Shown piece after piece: positions 57,407-64,000 of a DNA stretch of 64,000 bases. Origin of the DNA: Acidovorax sp. SRB_14 (GTDB lineage Bacteria; Pseudomonadota; Gammaproteobacteria; Burkholderiales; Burkholderiaceae_C); assembly GCF_012932145.1 (NCBI RefSeq), contig NZ_MWOK01000005.1:124494-188493 (forward strand), written 5' to 3'. The notes under the pieces were generated by a model. That model searched no databases, was not told where the DNA came from, and saw nothing but the letters and a program-made list of their open reading frames with translations. Positions within the stretch are counted from its first letter, which is position 1. Each line of letters starts with the position of its first letter. A program made the translations under genes and the position numbers.

Positions 57407-58157
57407 GGGGGGTGTTCGCAAGTTGGGCATCGGCCGCACGCACGGCGGCGACGAAGCGATAAATCTTGTCGGCGTCCTTGACGCCCTTGATGGGTTGGCC
57501 ACCAGGGCCGTCAAGCTCGACGCCGGAGCTGATATCAACTGCCAGCGTCTTGCAACGCGGGCGCACCTGCAAAATGCCATCGGTCACGTTTGCAGGCGTG
57601 AGCCCACCACTTAAAACGAGGTGACAGGCGACGCTTGGAGGTAGCAGTGACCACTGAAAGGACTGGCCGCCGCCGCCATAGCCTTCGACGTGGGCGTCGA
57701 GCAGGATGGCTTGGGCGCGAGAGTGAACATGGGCATATTCTACGAGGTCGAAGCGCGCACCCTCGGCCCCCAGGGGAATGCGCGCGGCGCGCACGAAGGC
57801 CCGGGCGCCCTGACCGCTGGCCGCCCAGCATTGCTCGGGTGTCTCATCACCATGAAATTGCAGTGTGGCGCCCGCCACATAAGCGCTCGCAGCTATCACA
57901 TTGGAAGCGGACTCGTTGACGAACAGCAGCACCGGCGTGACAAACGGCGGCAGGCGCGCGGCCAGCTGCGCCGCGCGCTGGGGCGTGACGGCGCGCGGGC
58001 TGGGGGCGTAGAGCACAAACCCCACGGCATCGACGCCCGCCGCCACGGCGGCGTCCACGTCCTGTTCGCGCGTCAGACCGCAGACTTTGATGCGGGTGCG
58101 CGCTGGGAGAGAGTGTGCGGAAGGGGGGGAGATAAGGCTGGATCGGTGGCTGCTCAT
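57384..58157 (-). CDS. trpF: Phosphoribosylanthranilate isomerase
   Basis: Third step of tryptophan synthesis from anthranilate, 257 aa, longer than the usual ~210. Signatures are [29 protein letters not shown], with the catalytic Cys, and the C-terminal [14 protein letters not shown] and DISSGVE. The extra length includes the first ~23 residues ([21 protein letters not shown]) and a segment near residues 86-93 derived from a repeat. The start overlaps the truA stop (ATGA). Confidence 0.95.
57878..57900. repeat. Partial palindromic repeat inside trpF
   Basis: CATAAGCGCTCGCAGCTATCACA resembles the half of the repeat ending in AGCTATC. It is translated in frame within trpF. The other half is not clear, so it may be a remnant. 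Confidence 0.4.
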
Positions 58158-58972
58158 GGCAGCCAATCATACGCAGGGGTGCGTGTGGGCAGGCCCCACG
58201 CGGGGTCGTAGACCGGTCCGAGAAAGTACAGGCCGTCGGGCGAGAACGTGGGCGCGGCCACCTTGCGCGAGCGTGCCGCCAGCACCTCGCGCACCCAGTC
58301 CGCGGGCTGCGCGCCCTGGCCCACGGCGATCAGGCAGCCCATGAGGTTGCGGATCATGTGGTGCAGAAAGGCGTTGGCCTCGAATTCAAAGCGCCAGTAG
58401 CACGCGGTCCCGGCGTCGCCGGTCTGCGGATGCGCGGAGCCGCGGCGCGTGATGTCGATGCGGTGCAGGGTCTTGACGGGCGTCGGCGACTGGCAGGCGG
58501 CGGCGCGAAACGAGCTGAAGTCGTGCTCGCCCAGCAGGTGGGCGGCCGCAGCGCGCATGGCATCGCCGTCGAGCGGCCGGAACACCCAGCCCACACGCCC
58601 GGCATCGACGCTGGGGCGCACGGGCGACTGCAGCAGCACGTAGGCATAGCGCCGCGCGGTGGCGCTGGCCCGCGCATGGAACGCGCCGGGCACGGCCTGC
58701 GCCCATTGCACCGCAATGTCGGCGGGCAGAAAGGCGTTCGTGCCACGCACCCACGACTGTGGCGTGCGCTCCAGCGGCGTGTCGAAATGCACCACCTGCA
58801 TGAGGCCGTGCACCCCGGCGTCGGTGCGGCCGGCGCACAGCGTGGACACGGGGTGCGTGGCAAAGCGCGCCAGCGCGGCTTCGAGCTTGTCCTGGATGGT
58901 CTGGCCCGAACTCTGGCTTTGCCAGCCCTGGTAGCCGTTGCCGCTGTAGCTGACGCCCAGCGCGAGCCTCAT
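58154..58972 (-). CDS. truA: tRNA pseudouridine synthase A
   Basis: Makes pseudouridine at positions 38-40 of the tRNA anticodon arm; 272 aa. The catalytic Asp51 is in [23 protein letters not shown] at the N-terminus and [19 protein letters not shown] near the C-terminus are family-typical. It heads the truA-trpF-trpB-trpA-accD series and overlaps trpF by ATGA. Confidence 0.96.
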   Translation of the reverse strand: MRLALGVSYSGNGYQGWQSQSSGQTIQDKLEAALARFATHPVSTLCAGRTDAGVHGLMQVVHFDTPLERTPQSWVRGTNAFLPADIAVQWAQAVPGAFHARASATARRYAYVLLQSPVRPSVDAGRVGWVFRPLDGDAMRAAAAHLLGEHDFSSFRAAACQSPTPVKTLHRIDITRRGSAHPQTGDAGTACYWRFEFEANAFLHHMIRNLMGCLIAVGQGAQPADWVREVLAARSRKVAAPTFSPDGLYFLGPVYDPAWGLPTRTPAYDWLP

Positions 58973-58991
58973 GGTGTGTCTCCGAAGGCGC

Positions 58992-59038
58992 TGCGGCGCC
59001 CCGTGGGGCGCCGCACAGGCTTGACCGTTGCGACGGTC
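58992..59038 (-). other. Two tandem hairpins between fimV and truA
   Basis: TGCGGCGCCCC with GGGGCGCCGCA (11 bp, 58992-59015), and TTGACCGT with ACGGTCAA (8 bp, 59021-59040), fill the 64-base gap; the second overlaps the fimV stop. There is no T-run. They may limit read-through or protect mRNA ends. Confidence 0.5.
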
Positions 59039-61604
59039 AAGCGAGTTCGGACAGCAGACGCTGCGCCCGGGTCTTGAGATCGCCGGACGACTCCGCGATT
59101 ACTTCCTCGATCAGCGTGCGCGCGCCTTCGCTGTCGCCAATGGTGTTGAATTCCTGTGCCAGCGCCAGCTTGGTGGCCAGAGGGTCGTCGGGCAGGGCGG
59201 GGCCCGGGAGGGCCGGCTCAGCGCCATCGGTGCCGTCTCCATGGGCATCGCCGAGGTCCAGCGAAAGGTGCCCCAGATCGAATTCCATCATGCCCGAATC
59301 GGACACGGTGAAAGACGCCGGCTCGGTGGCGAGAGGCGCGGGCTCGGTGTCAACGCTGTCGAGCGGCGGCAGGTCCAGCGGGAAATCCATGTCGGCCATG
59401 TCGGGCGGTGCGATGGCCGGTGGGCTGGCGACCGGGTCGGGTTCCGGGGCACTGAACGCAGGCTCGGCGTCCGGGTCGTCGCCCAGCTGCGGCAGTTCCG
59501 GCGCGCCGTCTTCCACAGCGGGCGGTGCGGCAGGCAGGTCGCGCGGCGATGGTGCGGCGGCGTGGGCGATGGCTGCGGCCGCCGCCGCAGCGGCAAAGCT
59601 GTGTTGCCCGGGGGGCGGCGCCTCGGTCAGGGCATCGTCTGGCAGGTCGAAGTCGAGGTCCAGATCGAGCGCCGGCAGCGGCGCGGGGGGGGCAAAAGCG
59701 GGCGCAGGGGCCGGCGCGCTGGCATCGGTGGCGGCAGGCGATGCGCCGCGGGACCGGTAGAGCGGGTTCTCGGGGTCCAGTTCGCGCCCGAGCTCGGCCA
59801 GGCGGGCCCAATCGGGCCCTGCACCGTCGGTGAGGCCAAGGACATCGCGGGCCACGGCCTCCAGCGCCTTGCGGTCTTGGCGCTTGGCGTAGATGTCACC
59901 GAGCTTGGCATGCACTGCGACCCGAGACGGGTTCTGGCGCGCGGCTTCCTTGAGAATTTCCTCGGCCTGCAGGTCACGGCCATAGGCCAGGTACACGTCG
60001 GCCTCTGCCACGGGGTCGACATCGCCGCCGGCGTCGAGCTGGCTGGGCGAGTAGGCCAGCGAGGACGTGCCGGTGGTGCTCTCGCTGTTGGCCGTGTTGA
60101 CACGCTGGCCGCCGCTGGCGCCGAAGAACGAGTCGGGCTGTGCGCGGCTGTCGATGAAGGCGCTGTCCGCAGGCCTGGCCAGGCGGCGGCGCTGGACCAC
60201 GCGGTAGCCGCCATAGCCCAGCAGCAGGGCCAGCAGCGCGCCGGCTGCGAGTGGAACAGTAGGCTCATCGAGCAGATCCGAGAGCATTCCCGACTCCGGT
60301 GCCGCAGCCGGGGCCGCCGACGCGGCGGGCGCGGACGCTGCAGAGGGCTGCGCCGGTGCAGGGGCGGGAGTGGCTTCGGGGACCGGTGCGGCTGGCGTTT
60401 CGGCAGCGGCTGCGCCCGTGCTGGCCACCGCAGGGGCGACCGGTTCGGCGGAGGCGGCGACGGGAGCGGCGCTGAGGCCGGGGTTGCTTACGCTCGGGCC
60501 TGGTCCAGTGGCGCTGGCCGCTGCGTCTGGGGCTGGCGCGGTGCCCGAGCTGGCGCTGAGTTGGTTCAGTTCCTCGATGTTCTTGGCCAGCTCTTCGACG
60601 CGTGCCGACGCCGCATGGGCCTGTTTGCGCTGGGCCAGCAATTCTTCGGTGGCCTTCTGGCCCTGCAGGGCGCCCTTGGACAGGGTGAGCTTGTCGGGCG
60701 CGGTGCTGGTGGGAAGCTGGTCCTCGGTGTGGGCCTGCACCGCGCCCGTGGCCGAGCGCTCGGCGGCGGAGAGCACGGTCGCGGGTGCTGCGCCGGCCAG
60801 CTTGCGCCGGAATGCATTGAAGTCGCGGCTTTGCACGGCCACGATCTGGCGCGCCTCGCCGGCCGGCACGGCCTGTGCCTGGGCTTCGCTGGGCAGTTGC
60901 AGCACGGCGCCTGCCTTGATGCGGTTGACATTGCCATCGATGAAGGCGCTGGGGTTGCTGCGGACCAGGGCCACCAGCATCTGGTCCAGCGACACGCCAT
61001 CGGGGCGGTGCGCGCCGGCAATGCGCCCTGCCGTGTCGCCGCGCCGCACGGTAACGGCGGCGCCGTCTTCGGGCGAAGTGGGCGTGGGGCGGGCCGCGGG
61101 AGCCGCACGCGGGGCCGCCGCTGCGGCGCTGCGTGCCGGACTGGCTGCGGGGGCGGCCGCTTGCGGCAGCGCCGCCGGGCTTGCGGGGGCCTTGCGCGCC
61201 GTGGGCGGGTCGAGCAACAGGGTGTAGCTGCGCGAAATGCGCCCGGCGCCCCAGGTGGCGTTGACCACCAGGTCCAGAAACGGGTCGTTGACCGGGTTGC
61301 TGCTGCTCAGGCGCAGCACGGTGCGGCCGTCGGCGCGCCGCTGCAGTTGCATCTGCACCTGGGGGGCGGTGGTTGAATATTCCATGCCCTGGGCGCGGAA
61401 GACCTCGGGCGGTGCCGTGGAGGCGCGCAGGGATTCGGCTTCAGCGGGCGTGATTTGCGGCAGGTCGATCTCGGCGCGCAAGGGCTCGCCCAAGGCGGAC
61501 TGCACCGTGATCGTTCCCAGGGCCAGGGCGCTGGCGTCTGGCGCATAGACGCCCAGTGACAGCGCAGCAGCGGCCGCGAGCACGGAATATTTCCAACGAT
61601 GCAT
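59037..61604 (-). CDS. fimV: FimV/HubP-family polar peptidoglycan-binding protein
   Basis: Inner-membrane protein of 855 aa linked to type IV pili, twitching and pole organisation. A signal peptide ([20 protein letters not shown]) precedes the FimV N-terminal region ([23 protein letters not shown]). A LysM domain is at about residues 180-240, then a coiled-coil near residues 340-360, a membrane helix near 460 and a long acidic Ala/Pro-rich cytoplasmic part with a TPR-like segment. The conserved FimV C-terminal motif ([27 protein letters not shown]) ends the protein. ATG 61604 was preferred over a TTG four codons upstream. Confidence 0.93.
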   Translation of the reverse strand: MHRWKYSVLAAAAALSLGVYAPDASALALGTITVQSALGEPLRAEIDLPQITPAEAESLRASTAPPEVFRAQGMEYSTTAPQVQMQLQRRADGRTVLRLSSSNPVNDPFLDLVVNATWGAGRISRSYTLLLDPPTARKAPASPAALPQAAAPAASPARSAAAAAPRAAPAARPTPTSPEDGAAVTVRRGDTAGRIAGAHRPDGVSLDQMLVALVRSNPSAFIDGNVNRIKAGAVLQLPSEAQAQAVPAGEARQIVAVQSRDFNAFRRKLAGAAPATVLSAAERSATGAVQAHTEDQLPTSTAPDKLTLSKGALQGQKATEELLAQRKQAHAASARVEELAKNIEELNQLSASSGTAPAPDAAASATGPGPSVSNPGLSAAPVAASAEPVAPAVASTGAAAAETPAAPVPEATPAPAPAQPSAASAPAASAAPAAAPESGMLSDLLDEPTVPLAAGALLALLLGYGGYRVVQRRRLARPADSAFIDSRAQPDSFFGASGGQRVNTANSESTTGTSSLAYSPSQLDAGGDVDPVAEADVYLAYGRDLQAEEILKEAARQNPSRVAVHAKLGDIYAKRQDRKALEAVARDVLGLTDGAGPDWARLAELGRELDPENPLYRSRGASPAATDASAPAPAPAFAPPAPLPALDLDLDFDLPDDALTEAPPPGQHSFAAAAAAAAIAHAAAPSPRDLPAAPPAVEDGAPELPQLGDDPDAEPAFSAPEPDPVASPPAIAPPDMADMDFPLDLPPLDSVDTEPAPLATEPASFTVSDSGMMEFDLGHLSLDLGDAHGDGTDGAEPALPGPALPDDPLATKLALAQEFNTIGDSEGARTLIEEVIAESSGDLKTRAQRLLSELA

Positions 61605-61703
61605 GTGTTTTATCAACTGGTAGGGTTTGCAGCTCGATCAAGCGGCTTGTGGCTTGCATGGTCTGTGCCCGCGCCGCCCGGCTAGAGAAAAGGTCTGAAA
61701 AGC

Positions 61704-61732
61704 ACCATAGCAGCAATGTTTTGCACTGACAA
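61704..61732 (-). promoter_or_regulatory. Sigma-70 promoter for fimV
   Basis: On the minus strand TTGTCA is followed by a 17-nt spacer and TATGGT. It lies about 100 bases before the fimV start. A GCCAAGCCC/GGGCTTGGC hairpin at 61733-61756, possibly the asd transcript end, is just upstream. Confidence 0.55.
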
Positions 61733-61865
61733 GCCAAGCCCGTGGAGGGGCTTGGCAGGGAGCGGGAACAGCGCTGGGCATGCGCCAAGGTGTTGTCCAA
61801 AGACAACGAGCGTAACCAGACGTTTCTGATCTGTGGCCTGTCCACCCGCGCCCAGAACGCCGGGT

Positions 61866-62996
61866 TCAGGCTTCCAGCAGGATGCGCAGCATGCGGCGCA
61901 GCGGCTCGGCAGCGCCCCACAGCAATTGGTCGCCGATGGTGAAGGCGCCCACGTATTCCGGTCCCATGGCGAGCTTGCGGATGCGGCCCACCGGGATGGT
62001 CATGGTGCCGGTGACGGCCACGGGCGTGAGGTCACGGACAGTGGCCTCGCGCGTGTTCGGCACCACTTTCACCCACTCGTTGTCGGCGGCGATCAGGGCC
62101 TCGATGTCGGCCACGGGCACGTCCTTCTTGAGCTTGAAGGTCAGCGCCTGGCTGTGGCAGCGCATGGCGCCCACGCGCACGCAGAAGCCGTCGACTGGAA
62201 TGGCCGCCGTGCCAAAGCCCTCGCCCTGGCCCAGGATCTTGTTGGTCTCGGCCATGCCCTTCCACTCTTCCTTGGACATGCCGTTGCCCAGGTCCTTGTC
62301 GATCCAGGGGATCAGGCTGCCGCCCAGGGGCACGCCGAAGTTGGCGGTTTCGTGGGCCGTCAGGGCGCGCTGCTTGGTGATGACCTTGCGGTCGATCTCC
62401 AGGATGGCGCTCTTGGGATCGTCGAGCAGGTTGCGCACCTCGGCGTTGAGCGTGCCGTACTGCGTCAGCAATTCGCGCATGTGCTGCGCGCCGCCGCCGC
62501 TGGCCGCTTGGTAGGTCTGCGTGCTCATCCACTCGACGAGACCGGCCTTGTACAGCGCACCCACGCCCATCAGCATGCAGCTGACGGTGCAGTTGCCGCC
62601 GACCCAGTTCTTGCCGCCCTGCGCCAGCGCGTTGTGGATGACAGGCAGGTTGACCGGGTCGAGCACGATGACGGCGTCGCCGTTCATGCGCAGGGTCGAT
62701 GCCGCATCGATCCAGTGGCCGTTCCAGCCGGCGGCGCGCAGCTTGGGGAAGACTTCGCTGGTGTAGTCGCCGCCCTGGGCCGTGAGGATGATGTCGCAGC
62801 GCTTCAAGGCGTCGATGTCGAACGCGTCCTGCAGCGTGGTTTCGTTCTTTGCCATGGCCGGGGCTTGGCCGCCGGCGTTCGAGGTGGAGAAGAACACCGG
62901 CTCGATCAGGCCGAAGTCGTTTTCCTGCACCATGCGGTCCATCAAAACCGAGCCGACCATACCGCGCCAGCCGACCAAACCTACTAACTTGCTCAT
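61866..62996 (-). CDS. asd: Aspartate-semialdehyde dehydrogenase
   Basis: Reduces aspartyl phosphate to aspartate semialdehyde, the branch point to Lys/diaminopimelate, Met, Thr and Ile; 376 aa. The NADP motif is GWRGMVGS near residues 9-16 and the catalytic Cys136 is in [12 protein letters not shown]. The His segment [17 protein letters not shown] is present. The start at 62996 follows AAGGG. A terminator, antiterminator and Thr/Ile/Lys leader ORF lie directly upstream, suggesting attenuation. The rest of the 363-base gap 62997-63359 has no other recognisable feature. Confidence 0.97.
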   Translation of the reverse strand: MSKLVGLVGWRGMVGSVLMDRMVQENDFGLIEPVFFSTSNAGGQAPAMAKNETTLQDAFDIDALKRCDIILTAQGGDYTSEVFPKLRAAGWNGHWIDAASTLRMNGDAVIVLDPVNLPVIHNALAQGGKNWVGGNCTVSCMLMGVGALYKAGLVEWMSTQTYQAASGGGAQHMRELLTQYGTLNAEVRNLLDDPKSAILEIDRKVITKQRALTAHETANFGVPLGGSLIPWIDKDLGNGMSKEEWKGMAETNKILGQGEGFGTAAIPVDGFCVRVGAMRCHSQALTFKLKKDVPVADIEALIAADNEWVKVVPNTREATVRDLTPVAVTGTMTIPVGRIRKLAMGPEYVGAFTIGDQLLWGAAEPLRRMLRILLEA

Positions 62997-63015
62997 TTCA
63001 ACGCCCTTATCAAGT

Positions 63016-63060
63016 AAAAAAACAGTGCAGACCAGACTGTTTGCCCCGGCTCGTCTGGCC
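63016..63060 (-). terminator. Candidate attenuator (terminator plus antiterminator) before asd
   Basis: Terminator: on the minus strand AAACAGT pairs with ACTGTTT (63020-63042) around a 9-nt loop, followed by a run of T (63016-63022). Antiterminator: GGCCAGAC (63053-63060) can pair with GTCTGGTC (63030-63037), 8 bp with one G-T. The second arm uses the terminator loop and two bases of its stem, so the two structures compete. The asd start is 20 bases downstream of the T-run. Confidence 0.6.
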
Positions 63061-63089
63061 AGGGAGGGCGCACGACGAACCGGACTGGA

Positions 63090-63191
63090 TCAGCCCTTAA
63101 TGGTCGTGGTTTTGGTGGTGATTGCGCGCGCGACCACACCGGCCTGGGCGGCGGATGCTGAGTTCAGGGCGAACGGGCGGGCGGCAAACAT
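63090..63191 (-). CDS. Putative asd leader peptide rich in Thr, Ile and Lys
   Basis: A 33-aa ORF on the asd strand, starting MFAARPFALNSASAAQ and ending ITTKTTTIKG. Nine of the last ten residues are Thr (5), Ile (2) or Lys (2), the end products reached through Asd. This parallels the ThrL leader of E. coli. Its stop is 48 bases before the terminator hairpin. A TACAAT box lies 8 nt before its ATG, so it would be nearly leaderless. The coding role is inferred from composition and position. It is not a match I know from a database. Confidence 0.55.
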   Translation of the reverse strand: MFAARPFALNSASAAQAGVVARAITTKTTTIKG

Positions 63192-63199
63192 GGGTAGCG

Positions 63200-63205
63200 A
63201 TTGTA
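63200..63205 (-). promoter_or_regulatory. -10 element TACAAT for the asd leader transcript
   Basis: On the minus strand TACAAT is followed by 8 nt and the leader ATG. It is the same -10 sequence as at uvrD and the DUF2782 gene. No good -35 is visible. Confidence 0.5.
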
Positions 63206-63359
63206 CTGGATCGCGGGTTTTGCTGGCTTCGCCTGAAGGCTAGATGGTTCTGGAAGTACCGGATTGCCAGCCCTGGGGGCCTGGTCTTGTTCCCGAGCCG
63301 CCCCAGTGCTAGGCTTTTCCAGAAAATGTGCCGCCATCTCTGCCTGCCGGAGGAATGCC

Positions 63360-63785
63360 ATGGGTGCTGCTGAAATCAAGGTCGGTCAATTGGGCATCCA
63401 CTACATCGTCGATGGTTCGAGCACGGCGGGACTCGGGATGTTTGAACTCACGGTGCCTCCTGGTTCCAACGTTCCTCCGCCCCACAGCCATTCCAACAAC
63501 GAAGAGTGCGTCTACGTGCTGGAAGGAACACTTCGGTACACGGTCGGCGCGCAGACACGCGATCTGGCTCCCGGCCAGAGCATGGGCACGCCAAAGGGCG
63601 TGGTGCATGCGTTCTCGAATCCATTCCATGAGACGGCTCGCGCCCTGATCGTTCAGTCTCCCGACATCGGCGCCCAATACTTCAGGGACATCGCCGCCGT
63701 GGTCAATGCCGGGGGGCCGCCCGACAAGGCCGCCTTGGTGTCCATCATGTCCAAGTACGGGCTGGTTCCGGCCGCGCCGAACTGA
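63360..63785 (+). CDS. Cupin-domain protein
   Basis: A small cupin of 141 aa. The metal-binding motif 1 is PPPHSHSNNEECVYVLEGTLRYTVG (His, His, Glu), and motif 2 is KGVVHAFSNPFHETARALIV. Single-domain cupins bind a metal and can be sensors or simple enzymes; the function here is unknown. The start at 63360 follows GGAGGAATGCC. It is on the plus strand between minus-strand asd and leuB, breaking the usual leuB-asd adjacency, and so may be a later insertion. Confidence 0.85.
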   Translation: MGAAEIKVGQLGIHYIVDGSSTAGLGMFELTVPPGSNVPPPHSHSNNEECVYVLEGTLRYTVGAQTRDLAPGQSMGTPKGVVHAFSNPFHETARALIVQSPDIGAQYFRDIAAVVNAGGPPDKAALVSIMSKYGLVPAAPN

Positions 63786-63844
63786 CGGCGCGGCTGCGTA
63801 TTGCGAGCGAGGCGCCGCCGCTGCTTCCCGCCGAGCGTCCATAA

Positions 63845-63875
63845 AAAAAGGCAGCCCGCACGGACTGCCTTTTTC
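63845..63875. terminator. Bidirectional terminator between the cupin gene and leuB
   Basis: AAAAAGGCAG pairs with CTGCCTTTTT around a 10-nt loop. The A/T runs on both sides make it work in both directions: for the cupin gene on the plus strand and leuB on the minus strand. Confidence 0.85.
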
Positions 63876-63906
63876 TGGTGGCTGCGCTTTTCTTGCGCAG
63901 CGGCTT

Positions 63907-64000
63907 TCAGCCCAGCGCCTGCACCACCGCATCTCCCATCTGCGCGGTGCCCACCTTGGTCGTGCCTTCGCTCCAGATGTCGGGCGTGCGCAGGCCCTGG
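63907..64000 (-). CDS. leuB: 3-isopropylmalate dehydrogenase, C-terminal fragment (cut by window edge)
   Basis: The last 30 codons of LeuB on the minus strand: [24 protein letters not shown], then VQALG and stop. This is the typical LeuB C-terminus (TxDI, then G-T-xx-VGT-xxMGDAV). LeuB oxidises 3-isopropylmalate in leucine synthesis. In relatives leuB directly precedes asd; here the cupin lies between them. Confidence 0.9.
   Translation of the reverse strand, partial: QGLRTPDIWSEGTTKVGTAQMGDAVVQALG

Noticed and set aside
59028-61376. A 782-codon ORF opposite fimV.
   Set aside because: A long antisense open frame is expected over Ala/Pro-rich, high-GC coding sequence. Its protein is compositionally biased (Gly/Arg/Ala) with no domain, whereas fimV has clear motifs.

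Overview
The window is about 64 kb of GC-rich chromosome from a betaproteobacterium. It most resembles the Comamonadaceae (Acidovorax/Comamonas-like, order Burkholderiales). This rests on gene content and order: rpmF-plsX-fabHDG-acpP-fabF followed by rpoE-rseA-rseB-mucD-lepA-lepB-rnc-era-recO-pdxJ-acpS-nagZ, the (leuB)-asd-fimV-truA-trpF-trpB-trpA-accD string, and thrB-DUF2782-polA. Nearly all of it is core housekeeping DNA. No phage, plasmid, CRISPR or secretion-system locus was seen.

Layout. 1-3.1 kb: the end of a LysR regulator, a GH3 glycosidase lipoprotein, and a tRNA-Lys with its terminator. 3.2-6.1 kb (minus): a beta-hydroxyacid dehydrogenase, GMP reductase and an exported CxxC protein. 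6.2-12.3 kb (plus): UvrD-type helicase, FUSC membrane protein, and a Tat-exported PhoX-type phosphatase behind a four-copy Pho box. 12.4-16 kb (minus): membrane protein, homoserine kinase, DUF2782 protein and serine hydrolase. 16.1-26 kb: polA, azlCD, YkvA-like protein, two glutathione transferases, flavodoxin, SDR-like protein, dienelactone hydrolase and ZIP transporter. 26-27.4 kb (minus): tetrapyrrole-methylase-fold methyltransferase and Maf. 27.4-46.9 kb (plus): the fatty-acid synthesis cluster, the sigma-E stress cluster and the lepA-to-nagZ cluster. 46.9-49.5 kb: a decayed IS5-family element and an orphan asparagine-synthetase-like gene, the only clearly accessory segment. 49.6-53.6 kb (minus): MscS channel, REC-GGDEF protein, lysS and a Lon-domain protein. 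53.7-54.3 kb (plus): YggT. 54.4-64 kb (minus): accD, trpA, trpB, trpF, truA, fimV, asd and partial leuB, with a plus-strand cupin between asd and leuB.

How it works together. Several gene sets are translationally coupled by ATGA or TGATG overlaps: azlC-azlD, maf-methyltransferase, fabD-fabG, lepA-lepB, rnc-era, recO-pdxJ, truA-trpF and trpB-trpA. YceD, L32, PlsX, FabH/D/G/F, ACP and (distally) AcpS and AccD cover most of fatty-acid initiation and elongation. RpoE, RseA, RseB and MucD form an envelope-stress sensing and output module.

The most interesting signal is upstream of asd. A 33-codon leader ORF ends in a run of Thr, Ile and Lys codons. It is followed by an antiterminator/terminator hairpin pair just before asd, which resembles classical transcription attenuation of the aspartate-family pathway. 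Other notable signals are a dispersed palindromic repeat of about 50-60 bp present in around ten copies, some inside genes; several genes whose -10 box lies 5-8 nt from the start codon, suggesting leaderless mRNAs; and an asparagine-synthetase-like protein that lacks the catalytic N-terminal Cys.
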